A DNA stretch of 64,000 nt from Desulfocarbo indianensis (GCA_001184205.1 LBMP01000001.1:1020001-1084000), one strand, 5' to 3'; counted from the first letter of the stretch, positions 26,739 to 35,928 are shown. Notes: generated by a model not told the origin, from the letters alone. Numbers and translations: made by a program.

Positions 26739-27337
26739 TGCGCCTCGCCCTGGGGTTCGCCTCGCTCCTCCGGCTCGGCCCGGAAGACCGGCGGTGCGCC
26801 GCGGCCTGGGCCGTCTTCGTCGGCCCGGGGCGGGGGGCGCTGCGGCCGGCCGGGCAGGGCCCTGGTCGGGCGCTGGTGGCTGACGTAGTCTTCCTTCTTA
26901 AGCCAGTGGATGGTCTGGGTGGGGCCGTTGTCGCCTTTTTGCAGCACCAGGCGGTCCGGGCGCACCTCCTTGATCTGGAAGCCGGCCAGGCTCTGGCCGG
27001 GCTTGAAGCGCTGGATGCTGCCGCCGCCGGGCCTGGCCAGCACCTGGCTTCCCTCCGGGCCGATGATCACGCCGTAGACCGTTATGCCGGTTTCGGCCGA
27101 GGTCACCGGCAGGCTGGAAGCCTGGGGCGTGCGGGCAAAGGGATTGCCCTTGGCCTGGGAGGCGGCCTGGGCCCGCGCCGGGCTCGTTGGGGCCGCCTTG
27201 CCGTTCTTGGCGGGCGGGGCGGACGCCGCGCCCAGAAAGGGCCATTTGGCCAATTCCAGGATGAGCAAAACCGCGCCCAAAAGGCAGAGGCCGGCCAGGC
27301 CGAGGTTCAGGACCCGTTGCCACACCGGCCTGGTCAT
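26735..27337 (-). CDS. gspC: Type II secretion protein GspC-like (no PDZ domain)
   Basis: The 200-residue inner-membrane protein has a short cytoplasmic N-terminus, one transmembrane helix (about 9-28), a proline/alanine linker, and a small beta domain with GNPFA, ITVYGVIIGPEGSQVLA and FKPGQSLAGFQIKEV that matches the GspC homology region, which contacts the secretin. The C-terminus is a charged tail without a PDZ or coiled-coil domain, so it also resembles PilP-like adaptors. The ATG at 27337 follows GGAGG. It lies in the gspD-O-M-C operon with four-base overlaps on both sides. Confidence 0.75.
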   Translation of the reverse strand: MTRPVWQRVLNLGLAGLCLLGAVLLILELAKWPFLGAASAPPAKNGKAAPTSPARAQAASQAKGNPFARTPQASSLPVTSAETGITVYGVIIGPEGSQVLARPGGGSIQRFKPGQSLAGFQIKEVRPDRLVLQKGDNGPTQTIHWLKKEDYVSHQRPTRALPGRPQRPPPRADEDGPGRGAPPVFRAEPEERGEPQGEAQ

Positions 27338-27981
27338 GGCTGCCTCCGCAGGAAGGTTATCACCTCGCACTCCAGGCGGAGCCCGCCCGGCGCCTCCGGC
27401 GAGGGCGCCACGCTGAAACTGGCCGGGGCCATGAAACCGGGGGTTTGGGGGAAGGCCGCCAGGAAGCCGCGCACCTGGTCATAGGAGCCGTCGGCGATGA
27501 GCCGCAGGGCGATGCGCAAATGGGCCCCTTGCGGCTTGGGCTCCAGGAAAAGGCTGCTGGCCACTTTGAGCCCCTGGGATTCGGCCAGCTTCCTGGCTGC
27601 GGCGGCCAGTTCGGCCTGGGCTTTTTCCGGCGTGCCCGCGGGCAGGGATTGGGCCAGGTCTTGCAAGCTCTCCCGCTGGGCCAGGAGCTTTTGCAGCCGC
27701 GCCTCCTCGCGCTGGGCCATGGCCTCCAATCCGGCCAGGGAGCCGGCCAGGCCGGCCGCCTGCTGTCTGGTCTCGGCGGCCCATTGGGCCAGGGGTTCGG
27801 CCACCCGCAAATAGAGCACCAGCACCACGGCCACCGCCAGGAGCCAGGAGATCAGGGGGCGCTGGGAGAAACTGCTTTGGATAAAAAGCCGCAGGCGTTG
27901 CCACAGGGAGGGTTCGCCGGCCTGCTCCAGCGGTGCGGAGGGCGGCTGGGCGCCGCCCGCATGCGCGCCGTTCAGGTTCAT
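27334..27981 (-). CDS. gspM: Type II secretion protein GspM/PilO-like
   Basis: The 215-residue protein has a cytoplasmic N-terminus, a single transmembrane helix at about 42-60 (SWLLAVAVVLVLYL), a coiled-coil region (about 62-125) and a ferredoxin-like C-terminal domain (SYDQVRGFLAAFP). This is the GspM or PilO layout, the partner of GspL in the inner-membrane platform. Overlaps of four bases with both gspO and gspC support co-translation. The reading frame runs upstream within gspO and is ignored. Confidence 0.75.
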   Translation of the reverse strand: MNLNGAHAGGAQPPSAPLEQAGEPSLWQRLRLFIQSSFSQRPLISWLLAVAVVLVLYLRVAEPLAQWAAETRQQAAGLAGSLAGLEAMAQREEARLQKLLAQRESLQDLAQSLPAGTPEKAQAELAAAARKLAESQGLKVASSLFLEPKPQGAHLRIALRLIADGSYDQVRGFLAAFPQTPGFMAPASFSVAPSPEAPGGLRLECEVITFLRRQP

Positions 27982-28763
27982 GGCCACACCCCCAAAAGCA
28001 GGGGGCCCAGCCAGTCGCCGGCCAGGCACATGGCCGCGCCGCCCAGGGCCAGAAAGGGCGCGAAGGGGAGCCGGCTGCGCCAAGCCACCCGACCGGCGGC
28101 CAGCAGGGCCAGATAGAAGACCAGGCCGGCGGCGGCGCCCAGGCCCAGGGCCAGGCCTCCGCCCACGGGGCCCAGGAAGGCCCCCATCAGCGCGCCCAGC
28201 TTGACGTCGCCCAGACCCAAGCCCTCCAGGCCCCGCCAGGAGCGGAAGAGCAGGGCCACCCCCCACATGCCGCCGCCGATGAACATGGCGCCGGCCAAGG
28301 CCGGCCAGAAGCCCGGACCGGGCAGCCAGGGGCTGAAGATCAGGGCCAGGGCCAGGGCGGGCAGCGCCAGGCTATCGGGCACCAGCATGGATTTGATGTC
28401 CACCAGGGCGCACACCAGAAGCACCAGGCAGAAGGCCAGGGCGATCCAGGCCTCCAGGGTGGGGCCGAAACGCCAGAAGCAGGCCAGGGCGGTGAGCGCG
28501 GTGAGCGCCTCGCCCAGGGGATAGAGGAGGCTGAGCCGGGCGCGGCAATAGCGGCAGCGGCCGCCCAGGAAGGCGTGGCTCACGAGGGGCACCAGCTCGA
28601 ACCAGGCCAGGCGGTGGCCGCAGGCCGGGCAGGCCGAGCGCGCCCGCCAGGGCGAGGCGCCGCCGGCCAGACCCAGGGCCAGGGTGTTGAGGAAGCTGCC
28701 CAGGATCAGCCCTCCCAGCCCGGCCATCCAGGGCCAGGCCCCGGCCGGAAACAGGCCCGTCAT
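27978..28763 (-). CDS. gspO: Prepilin peptidase GspO/PilD
   Basis: The 261-residue bifunctional aspartic peptidase and N-methyltransferase processes type II pseudopilins. It shows the zinc-type cysteine pairs (CPACG and CRYC), the first catalytic aspartate in LVDIKSMLVPD and the second in GLGLGDVKLGALMG, and seven to eight membrane helices. It lies between gspD and gspM with four-base overlaps. Its presence in the operon indicates a self-contained secretion locus. Confidence 0.93.
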   Translation of the reverse strand: MTGLFPAGAWPWMAGLGGLILGSFLNTLALGLAGGASPWRARSACPACGHRLAWFELVPLVSHAFLGGRCRYCRARLSLLYPLGEALTALTALACFWRFGPTLEAWIALAFCLVLLVCALVDIKSMLVPDSLALPALALALIFSPWLPGPGFWPALAGAMFIGGGMWGVALLFRSWRGLEGLGLGDVKLGALMGAFLGPVGGGLALGLGAAAGLVFYLALLAAGRVAWRSRLPFAPFLALGGAAMCLAGDWLGPLLLGVWP

Positions 28764-31108
28764 GAACCTTCGCCCGCCGAGGGGGCCGGGGTGGTCGGGG
28801 CGGGGACGGTCTCCTGCAGGGGTTCCTTGTCCCGGCCCGGTTTCAAGGTGCCCACCGGCATCTGGCCCACGAAAGGCTTGCGGAGCCGGGTGAGCTCCTC
28901 CTGCAATTCCTCCAATATCTGCTTGGCGTCGGCCATGTCGTGGATCACGTGCGGGGTGAGGGTTATGACCAGCTCGGTGCGGCTCTTCACCAGCTTGGTG
29001 GTCTTGAAAAGATAGCCCAGGAGGGGAATCTGGCTGAGGAAGGGGATGCCGGCCTCTTGCTCCTCCACGCGGTTCTTGATGAGGCCGGCGATGACGATGC
29101 TCTGGCCGTCGGTGGTGATCACGTTGGTGGTGGCGCTGCGCTTGAAGAAGGAAGGCGACTCGGTCTTGCCGAAGGCGTCGCTGCGGATGTCGGTCACCTC
29201 CTGCACCACCTGCATCTTGACCAGGCCCGAATCGTTGATGCGGGGAGTCACCGAAAGGCTGATGCCGGTGTCGCGGTATTTGATGGAACGGTCGGTGATC
29301 TTGGTGCCGGTGTCCGGGTCGGTCAGGTTTTGGCTGGTGGTCACGTCGGTGATGATGGGCACCTCTTCGCCCACGTTGATGCGCGATTCCTGGTTTTCGG
29401 AGGATAGCAGGAGCGGCGCGGAAATCATGTTGACCCGGCCGTCGGTGGCCAGGGCGCGCAAGGTGGCTTTAAGCTGATCGGCCTGGGTGATGGTGTAGAC
29501 CAGGCCGCTGGCCGGGGTCAGGCCCAGGGCGTCGGCGTAGCTCAGCTTGCCCTCCAGGTCGCGGCCGTCCCAGGAGGTCTTGGTCTCCCATTCCACGCCC
29601 AGCTCAAGCCCGCCGTCCAGGCTGACCTCGGCGATCATCACCTCGATGAGCACCTGGCGCGGGAAAACATCCAGGCGTTTGATGGTGCGCAGCAAATCCT
29701 CGTATTTGCGGCGGGGGGAGCGTATGACCAGGGCGTTGGTGTTGGGTTCCACCACCACCCTTATGCCTCCCTGCAGGGTGGCCGAGGTGGGCTGCAGCTG
29801 CTCCGGGGCCTGGGAGGTGAGGTCCTGGCGGGTGGTGTCGCTTCCCGCCTCGTTGGGGCTGCGCAAGGTGTTTTGGCTGGCGGTGCGCCGGGTGGCGGGC
29901 GAAAGGGTGGGCGTGGCGCCCGTGGCGGCGGAGGTGGTCCGGCGGCTCTGCCGGTCGGTTTTGCCGGTTTTGTCTTCATCGCCGTAGAGGCTGCTCAGCA
30001 CCTCGGCTATGGTGGCCGCGTCGCCGCTTTGGCATTGGTAGACGAAAATCCCCACCTCGGCGTCGGTGAGCTGGCGGTCGAGATCGGCCAGCCATTGCTC
30101 CACCCGGTCGAACATCTCGCGCACCGAGCTGACCACCGCGATGGATTCCAGCTGGGGCAGGGGCACGATGTCGGCCCAGACCCCCGTTTGGGGCTTTTGC
30201 GATATGCCCATGGCCTTGAAGATGCTGGTCAGGTCCTTGGCCAGGTCCTTGACCTCCACGTTTTTCACCTGATAGACCCGCACGGCCACCCTGCGCGAGA
30301 GCGGCACGTCCAAAAGCCGCACCAGGTGGCGGATCTTGGAAAGGTTGGGGCCGGTCTCGGCCACCACCAGGGCGTTAGCCTCGTCCACGCTGGCCATGTC
30401 GCCGGATTTGGAAACGAAGCGGCGCAGGGATTTCAAAGCCCGGTCGGCGGGCAGGTAGGTGAGGTAGAAGACCTCGATGCCGAAGCCGGGCTGGGCCATC
30501 GACTTGCGCATGTCGCCGGCGGTGCGGGGGATCATGGCCGCATACTTGGCCGTGTTGAGGGGAACCACCGAAAACACCCCGCCCTCGTTGACCAGGCCGT
30601 AATCATTGAGTTCCAAGACGGCCACGAAAAGGGGCAGCACCTCGTCCACCCGCAAGGGCCCGCCGCTGTGCAGGGTGACCGAGCCCTTGAGATTGGGGGG
30701 CACCGCGACCTTGATGCCCAGAAGATCGGCGAAAACCGGGATGACCTCGCTTAAAGGCGCTTCCTTGAAATTTATTATGCGGCCCTCGCCCTCCTTGGCC
30801 TTGGCCGTCTCCAGGATTCCCTGGCCGGGGCCGGAAAGGGGAGGCGCCTCGGGGCTGGTGGCCAGGCGGCGCACCACTTTTTCTTTTTCAACCGGGCTTT
30901 CGGCCGGTTGCTGCTCCGCCGCGGCTTTGTGCTCTCGGGGTTGGCGGCCCAGCCCCCAGGCGCCTTGCAGTTGCGGAGCCGTTTGTTGATATTCGTCCTT
31001 CGCGGCGCAGCCGGAGATGATCATTAGCGCCAGCAGGCAAAGGCAAAGCCAGGACCAGGGGCGTGAACCCCGGCCCGCTCGAATCGATATACCAAGAGGG
31101 GTGTGCAT
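28760..31108 (-). CDS. gspD: Type II secretion secretin GspD
   Basis: The 782-residue outer-membrane secretin has a lipoprotein signal (1-35, lipobox IISGC), N0 to N3 ring domains (IINFKEAPLSEVIPVFADLLG; FYLTYLPADRALKSLRRFV; YQVKNVEVKDLAKDL; PNTNALVIRSP), a serine/threonine-rich insertion at about 420-480 and the secretin pore domain (EVPIITDV and VTPRINDSG, ending FLSQIPLLGYLFK and ELVITLTPHVI). The lipobox suggests it may pilot itself to the outer membrane. The ATG at 31108 starts the signal peptide. A strong promoter match lies upstream at 31232-31260. Confidence 0.93.
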   Translation of the reverse strand: MHTPLGISIRAGRGSRPWSWLCLCLLALMIISGCAAKDEYQQTAPQLQGAWGLGRQPREHKAAAEQQPAESPVEKEKVVRRLATSPEAPPLSGPGQGILETAKAKEGEGRIINFKEAPLSEVIPVFADLLGIKVAVPPNLKGSVTLHSGGPLRVDEVLPLFVAVLELNDYGLVNEGGVFSVVPLNTAKYAAMIPRTAGDMRKSMAQPGFGIEVFYLTYLPADRALKSLRRFVSKSGDMASVDEANALVVAETGPNLSKIRHLVRLLDVPLSRRVAVRVYQVKNVEVKDLAKDLTSIFKAMGISQKPQTGVWADIVPLPQLESIAVVSSVREMFDRVEQWLADLDRQLTDAEVGIFVYQCQSGDAATIAEVLSSLYGDEDKTGKTDRQSRRTTSAATGATPTLSPATRRTASQNTLRSPNEAGSDTTRQDLTSQAPEQLQPTSATLQGGIRVVVEPNTNALVIRSPRRKYEDLLRTIKRLDVFPRQVLIEVMIAEVSLDGGLELGVEWETKTSWDGRDLEGKLSYADALGLTPASGLVYTITQADQLKATLRALATDGRVNMISAPLLLSSENQESRINVGEEVPIITDVTTSQNLTDPDTGTKITDRSIKYRDTGISLSVTPRINDSGLVKMQVVQEVTDIRSDAFGKTESPSFFKRSATTNVITTDGQSIVIAGLIKNRVEEQEAGIPFLSQIPLLGYLFKTTKLVKSRTELVITLTPHVIHDMADAKQILEELQEELTRLRKPFVGQMPVGTLKPGRDKEPLQETVPAPTTPAPSAGEGS

Positions 31109-31231
31109 GGCGGCGGCGTTTCCATTTCCGCAAAGGTGTGCGACCGTGACCAGGCCTTCCCATCCGCCCCGGCGGCCGGCCTCGTCAGGGCGGCGACCCC
31201 CGCCCCGGCGATTGTTCCGGCGCCAGCCAGT

Positions 31232-31260
31232 AGCATATGGGCCTGGGCGCGGCATGTCAA
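31232..31260 (-). promoter_or_regulatory. Strong sigma-70-type promoter of the gspD-O-M-C operon
   Basis: Read on the minus strand, TTGACA (31260-31255) and TATGCT (31237-31232) are separated by exactly 17 bases. The -35 box is a perfect consensus. It is about 125 bases upstream of the gspD start and points at it. Confidence 0.65.
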
Positions 31261-31383
31261 GATTTTGCCGAGCAACCACATAATTTTGCGACATAAAATA
31301 CGCAAAGCCCTACCTTGGCGGGGGGGGGCGGGGCGCGCTTTGCCCGCCGGGCCGTTGGCCGGCGGTGGTCACAAGATTTCCCC

Positions 31384-31411
31384 TTGTGCTAAGGTTGGCT
31401 CGGGTTACAAT
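31384..31411 (+). promoter_or_regulatory. Probable promoter of the gspE-L operon
   Basis: TTGTGC (31384-31389) and TACAAT (31406-31411) are 16 bases apart, about 85 bases upstream of gspE. The -10 box is a good match and the -35 box is partial. Confidence 0.4.
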
Positions 31412-31494
31412 TGAACTTCCCGGCCCGGCCGGGGCGTTAAGCCCCGCAAGGGCCCTGAACCAGGCCCCTTCGGGGGGAAGGCGGAAGGCAAGGC

Positions 31495-33195
31495 TTGTCC
31501 GAGGCGGTTAAATCAAAAGAGGCGGTTCTCAAGGCCCCCTTCGGGCCCTACCTGGTGGCCAAGGGGCTGCTCAAGCCCGGCCAGTGGGAAGAGGCGCGCT
31601 CGCGGGGCGACGGCGATCTGGCCGATTCCCTGCGGGCTCTGGTGGGGCTGGGCTATCTGGAGGAGGAAGCCCTGCTCAGGGAATTGAGCGAATACACCGG
31701 CCTGCCGCCGGCCCCGCCGGAGAGCCTGGCCGAGCCTTTGGAGGCCATGGAGGGTCTCACCTACGAATTCCTCAAGATGAACCGGCTGGTGCCCATCGGC
31801 CGGGAAGGGGACCGCCTGGAGGTGGCCCTGGCCGATCCCTTCAATTTCGGGGCCCTGGATTCCCTGGCCCAGTTGACCGGGCTCGCCATCCAGCCCTGGC
31901 TGGCCGTGGAGGAGCGCATCCTGCGCAAGGTGGAGAGCGATTACGGCCTGGGCAGCCGGGGCCTGGAATCCCTGGCCAACAACCAGTTCGGCGAGCTGGA
32001 GGCCGGCGGTCTGGACAGCCTGGACGAGCTCAGTTCCGAGGCCCCGGTGATCCGCCTGCTCAATTTCCTGGTGGACCGCGCGGTGAGCCTGGGCGCCAGC
32101 GACATCCACGTGGAGCCCCAGGAAAACCATCTGCGGGTGCGCTACCGCATCGACGGCGTGCTGCACGAGCGCGAACGCCTGGACAAGAATTTCCACGCTC
32201 CCCTGACCAGCCGGGTCAAGATCATGGCCCAGCTCAACATCGCCGAGCGCCGCCTGCCCCAGGACGGCCGCATAAACCTGAAGGTGGGCGGCCGCAACCT
32301 GGATTTGCGGGTGAGCACCCTGCCCACCACCTATGGCGAGAGCGTGGTGCTGCGCCTGCTCTACCGGGACACCCTGTCCTGGGAGCTGAGCGGGGTGGGC
32401 GTCTCGCCGGTGCAGCTTAAGCGCATCCTGGAGCTGATCGCCCGGCCCCACGGCCTGATTCTGGTGACCGGCCCCACCGGCAGCGGCAAGACCACCACGC
32501 TTTATTGCGCGCTCAAGCAGATCAACAGCCCGGACGCCAAGACCATCACCATCGAGGACCCGGTGGAATACCGCCTGGCCGGGGTTAACCAGATCCAGGT
32601 GAACGCGGCCATCGGGCTCACCTTCGCCTCGGGCCTGCGCTCCATCCTGCGCCAGGACCCGGACATCATCCTGGTGGGCGAGATCCGCGACGCCGAGACC
32701 GCGGGCATCGCCATACATTCGGCGCTCACCGGGCATATGGTTTTCTCCACCCTGCACACCAACGACGCCCCCGGCGCGGTGACCCGCTTGCAGGACATGG
32801 GGGTGGATTCCTATCTCATCTCCTCGGCCCTGACCACGGTGATGGCCCAGCGCCTGGTGCGCAAGCTCTGCCCCCAGTGCCGCAAGCCGGCGAAGGTGGA
32901 TCATGACATCCTGGCCCGCCACGGCATCCAGGCCGAGCCGGGCCAATACACCATCTACGCCGGCGGCGGCTGCGACGAATGCGGCCAGCGGGGCTATCAG
33001 GGGCGCATCGGCATCTTCGAGATGATGGAGATAACCGACGCCGTGCGCGAGCTGATCAACCAGCAGTCCGACACCGAAAGCCTGCGCCAACTGGCGCTGA
33101 AGCAGGGCATGCGGACCCTGCGCCAGGACGGCTGGCTCAAGGTGCAGGCCGGCGTCACCAGCCTGGAAGAAGTGCTGCGGGTGACTTCGGTTTAA
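31495..33195 (+). CDS. gspE: Type II secretion ATPase GspE
   Basis: The 566-residue hexameric ATPase powers pseudopilus assembly. It has an N-terminal MshEN/GspE domain (about 1-150), then the ATPase domain with Walker A GPTGSGKTTTL, Asp box TITIEDPVEY, Walker B IILVGEIRDAET and His box FSTLHTNDA. A zinc-binding tetracysteine loop (CPQCRK and CDECGQRG) is present. The start is TTG at 31495, preceded by GGAAGG, and no in-frame ATG lies nearby. It opens the plus-strand operon gspE-F-G-I-J-K-L. Confidence 0.93.
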   Translation: MSEAVKSKEAVLKAPFGPYLVAKGLLKPGQWEEARSRGDGDLADSLRALVGLGYLEEEALLRELSEYTGLPPAPPESLAEPLEAMEGLTYEFLKMNRLVPIGREGDRLEVALADPFNFGALDSLAQLTGLAIQPWLAVEERILRKVESDYGLGSRGLESLANNQFGELEAGGLDSLDELSSEAPVIRLLNFLVDRAVSLGASDIHVEPQENHLRVRYRIDGVLHERERLDKNFHAPLTSRVKIMAQLNIAERRLPQDGRINLKVGGRNLDLRVSTLPTTYGESVVLRLLYRDTLSWELSGVGVSPVQLKRILELIARPHGLILVTGPTGSGKTTTLYCALKQINSPDAKTITIEDPVEYRLAGVNQIQVNAAIGLTFASGLRSILRQDPDIILVGEIRDAETAGIAIHSALTGHMVFSTLHTNDAPGAVTRLQDMGVDSYLISSALTTVMAQRLVRKLCPQCRKPAKVDHDILARHGIQAEPGQYTIYAGGGCDECGQRGYQGRIGIFEMMEITDAVRELINQQSDTESLRQLALKQGMRTLRQDGWLKVQAGVTSLEEVLRVTSV

Positions 33196-33269
33196 AGGGC
33201 CGGCTTCTCCCGACCGGCGCGACGCTGATATCGAGGACATTTCAGGCAGGCGTAGGGCGAAAGGCGCGC

Positions 33270-34313
33270 ATGGCCGGCAAGCTTAAAAACGAGGAGCTTC
33301 TGGAATTCACCGAGGGCCTGGCCATCCTGGTGAAGGCGGATATCCCCCTGGACTACGCCCTGGAATCCCTCACCGGCGTTCTGGAGAGCGCCCGGCTGCG
33401 CAAGCTCTGCGTGGAACTGGTGCGCAGGGTGCGCGAGGGCGCCAATCTCTCCTTCGCCTTGAGCCGCAGCCGGGCCGGCTTCAGCGAGGCCTACGTGGGC
33501 ATGGTGCGGGTGGGCGAGATGGGCGGCACCCTGGACGCGGTGCTGGATCATTTGGCCCGCATGCTGGCCCGCAACCAGGAGCTGAAACGCAACCTGGTCT
33601 CGGCGGTGTTCTATCCCCTGGTGCTCCTGGGCTTCAGCCTGGCGGCGGTGAGCTTCATATTGATCTACGTGCTGCCGTCCTTCGTCAGCGTGTTCCGCGA
33701 TATGAACCTGCCCCTGCCCCCGGCGGCCGAATTCCTGGTGTGGGTGGGCGAGACCATGGACCGCTACGGGCTCTTGATCATGCTTTTCCTGGCGGCGGTG
33801 GCGCTTCTGGTGGTGGTGGCCCTGCGTTCGCCGGCCAACCGCCTGAGCCTCTCCCAGGGGGTGATGCGCCTGGGGCCCTTGGGCAAGGTGGTGGCGGCCT
33901 GGCAGACCGTGGTCTTCTGCCGCAGCCTGGGGCTGATGCTGGAGAGCGGGGTGCCCATCAACGAGGCCTGCCGCTTCGCGGCGGCGGCGGTGTCCAACCC
34001 CGGTTTCCGGCAGGCGCTATTGCCCCTGGAAAGCGGGCTCAAGGAGGGCTCCTCCCTGGTGGCGGCCCTGGCCCAGGTGCCCTACATACCCAAGGTGACG
34101 CTTAGGATGGTGGCCCTGGGCGAGCGCACCGGCTCCCTGGCCACCATGCTGCAAAGGGTGGCCGACCTCCTGGAAAGCCGGGTCAAGTTCATCATGGGGC
34201 GCATACTGGTTTTCACCGAGCCCGCCATCATTCTTTTCATGGGGGGCCTGGTGGGCTTCGTGGTGGTCACCATGCTGACCACCATATTCAGCCTCACCCA
34301 AGGCGGCATGTAA
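33270..34313 (+). CDS. gspF: Type II secretion inner-membrane platform protein GspF (short N-terminus)
   Basis: The 347-residue protein contains two T2SSF domains (about 8-130 and 210-335) with three membrane helices. It shows LLEFTEGLAILVKADIPL at the very start and MVALGERTGSLATML in the second domain. Typical GspF proteins (about 400 residues) carry a roughly 55-residue N-terminal cytoplasmic domain before this point, which is missing here. The frame does extend upstream, but its translation there is a shadow of gspE and the ATG at 33270 is the first good start. It follows gspE by 74 bases. Confidence 0.88.
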   Translation: MAGKLKNEELLEFTEGLAILVKADIPLDYALESLTGVLESARLRKLCVELVRRVREGANLSFALSRSRAGFSEAYVGMVRVGEMGGTLDAVLDHLARMLARNQELKRNLVSAVFYPLVLLGFSLAAVSFILIYVLPSFVSVFRDMNLPLPPAAEFLVWVGETMDRYGLLIMLFLAAVALLVVVALRSPANRLSLSQGVMRLGPLGKVVAAWQTVVFCRSLGLMLESGVPINEACRFAAAAVSNPGFRQALLPLESGLKEGSSLVAALAQVPYIPKVTLRMVALGERTGSLATMLQRVADLLESRVKFIMGRILVFTEPAIILFMGGLVGFVVVTMLTTIFSLTQGGM

Positions 34314-34320
34314 ACTGATC

Positions 34321-34342
34321 GCCGGGCCCTGAACGGCCCGGC
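34321..34342 (+). other. Intercistronic hairpin before gspG
   Basis: A perfect 8-bp GC stem (GCCGGGCC, loop CTGAAC, GGCCCGGC) lies directly between gspF and gspG without a U-tract. By its position it may protect the downstream mRNA encoding the abundant major pseudopilin, or partly terminate upstream transcription. This role is inferred. Confidence 0.5.
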
Positions 34343-34373
34343 TTACGGGCAAAGGAAAGAGGAGACGATAGTG

Positions 34374-34835
34374 ATGCTAAGCAAGCGCGGGCGGGCGGAG
34401 GCCGGCGACCGGGACACCCGGCGCAAACGGCGCCAGGCCGGCTTCACCCTGCTGGAACTTCTGATCGTGGTCATCATCCTGGGGCTCCTGGCCGCCCTGG
34501 TGGGCCCCCGGCTGTTCGGAACCCTGGACAAGGCCAAGCGCCAGGTCACCAAGACCCAGATAGAGCTTTTGGCCGGGGCCCTGGACCAGTTCCGCCTGGA
34601 CGTGGGGCGCTATCCCACCACGGACGAGGGCCTGGAGGCCCTGATCAACCCACCCGAGGGCATGGAGCGCTGGAACGGACCCTATCTGGAAAAGGGCGTG
34701 CCCAAGGACCCCTGGGGGCGGCCCTATGTCTATACGAGCCCCGGCGAGCACGGAGAATATGAAATCGTCTCCCTGGGGCTGGACGGCGAACCCGGTGGCA
34801 GCGGTGAGGACGCCGATATCACCAGTTGGCAATAA
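34374..34835 (+). CDS. gspG: Major pseudopilin GspG
   Basis: The 153-residue type II secretion pseudopilin has a long basic leader, a prepilin cleavage site at AG/FTLLELLIV, with E at mature position 5, and the GspG-type calcium-loop and C-terminal region (GRYPTTDEGLEALI, YLEKGVPKDPWGRPYVY). The leader of about 22 residues is longer than usual. GTG and ATG are adjacent at 34371/34374 after a GAGGAG site. The gene overlaps gspI. Confidence 0.93.
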   Translation: MLSKRGRAEAGDRDTRRKRRQAGFTLLELLIVVIILGLLAALVGPRLFGTLDKAKRQVTKTQIELLAGALDQFRLDVGRYPTTDEGLEALINPPEGMERWNGPYLEKGVPKDPWGRPYVYTSPGEHGEYEIVSLGLDGEPGGSGEDADITSWQ

Positions 34836-35271
34836 AGGCTTCGGCCTCATCGAGGTGCTGGTGGCCCTGGCCCTTTTGGGTCTGGGCCTGGCCGCGGTGT
34901 TTCAGGTGGTGACCATGCAGGGCCGGGCCCAGGCCCAGGCCCGGCTGCACCTGGAGGCCCTGCGCCAGGCCCAGAACCTCATGGACCAATGGCTGGAGGC
35001 GCCCCAGGTCCGCGCCGGCAGCTTTAAGGGCGCCGGTCCCTCGGGCATGGCCTGGCGGGTGACGGTGCGCCAGGTGGCGGGCGAAGCGCCCAAGGCCGCG
35101 CGCCCGGCCACGCCGGGCTCCCCCCAACAACCCGCCGCCTCCAGCGCCCGGCCCACCTCCCGCCGGCGGCCGGCCCTCTACGAGGTCGCGGTTTGCTGCT
35201 CCTATCAGCTCATGGGCCGCGACAAGAGGGTCTGCCTGGTTTCCCAGCGGGTGGGCGAGGGGGAGATCTAG
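34804..35271 (+). CDS. gspI: Minor pseudopilin GspI
   Basis: The 155-residue product has a prepilin N-terminus (KG/FGLIEVLVALALLG) and the small GspI-like globular domain. Starting at GTG 34804 gives a short leader of 10 residues before the cleavage site and overlaps gspG by 32 bases. An ATG upstream at 34726 lies far inside gspG and would add a non-natural leader. A proline/alanine-rich loop sits at about 100-120. No gspH is present between gspG and gspI. Confidence 0.82.
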   Translation: MRTPISPVGNKGFGLIEVLVALALLGLGLAAVFQVVTMQGRAQAQARLHLEALRQAQNLMDQWLEAPQVRAGSFKGAGPSGMAWRVTVRQVAGEAPKAARPATPGSPQQPAASSARPTSRRRPALYEVAVCCSYQLMGRDKRVCLVSQRVGEGEI

Positions 35272-35274
35272 GCC

Positions 35275-35928
35275 GTGGCCGGCGGGAACCCGCATAAGGC
35301 CGGCCGCCTGGGCCCCCAGGCCGGCGTGACTCTGCTGGAGCTTATGGTGGGGCTCACCCTGTTCGCCTTGCTTATGGTGCTGCTCACCCGCAGCGAGTCT
35401 TTCGTGCTGAACGCCTGGCGCACCGGCGACGAGGAAGTGGCCCGCCAGCAGGAATTGAGCGAATGCCTGGGAGTGATGCTCAAGCAGGTGCGCTCGGCGC
35501 TGCCCCTCAAGCCGCCCGGCGGGATGAGCCAGGCCTATGGTTTCGTGGGCGGCCGCGACCGCTTGAGTTTCATCACCGCCCTGCCGGCGGCTAAAGGGGG
35601 CGAACCCGGCCTCTGGCTGGTGACCTACGGCCTGGCCCCCGGCGGCCCGGAGGGCGGCCTCCTGGTGGCCGAGGAGCGGCCGGCCATGGACCCGGCGGTC
35701 TGGCGGGGCGGAGCCCCGGCGGTGGAAGGCGTCAGCCTGCTTGCCGGCGTGAGCTCCCTGCGCTTCACCTATCTGGAGCAGAGCCGCCAGGACGATAGGC
35801 TCGCGGCCAAGGAGACCTGGCTCTCCGGCGGCGCGCCCAAGCTGCCCGCCGCCATTCAGGTGGATATCGTGGCGGACGGCCGCCAGCATAGCTGGCTGCT
35901 CCCCGTGGCCTGCGGAGCCCCGCGATGA
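35275..35928 (+). CDS. gspJ: Minor pseudopilin GspJ
   Basis: The 217-residue protein begins at GTG 35275 with a short leader and the prepilin signature QAG/VTLLELMVGLTLFALL. The rest is a beta-rich domain of GspJ size (SALPLKPPGG; LSFITALPA; SLRFTYLEQ). It is preceded three bases earlier by the gspI stop and overlaps gspK by ATGA. Confidence 0.85.
   Translation: MAGGNPHKAGRLGPQAGVTLLELMVGLTLFALLMVLLTRSESFVLNAWRTGDEEVARQQELSECLGVMLKQVRSALPLKPPGGMSQAYGFVGGRDRLSFITALPAAKGGEPGLWLVTYGLAPGGPEGGLLVAEERPAMDPAVWRGGAPAVEGVSLLAGVSSLRFTYLEQSRQDDRLAAKETWLSGGAPKLPAAIQVDIVADGRQHSWLLPVACGAPR

Larger units (their letters stand above)
31109..31494. other. Divergent control region between gspD and gspE
   Basis: The 386-base gap holds one promoter candidate for each direction (31232-31260 minus, 31384-31411 plus) and, before gspE, a GC-rich leader with small stems such as GGGGC-GTTAA-GCCCC. 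No RNA gene or coding frame is convincing here. Confidence 0.55.

Noticed and set aside
31290-31420. Possible cyclic di-GMP (GEMM) riboswitch upstream of gspE, prompted by the ACGCAAAGCCC sequence near 31300
   Set aside because: The second helix, the GNRA tetraloop and its receptor could not be found in the correct order, so the match is limited to a short word.
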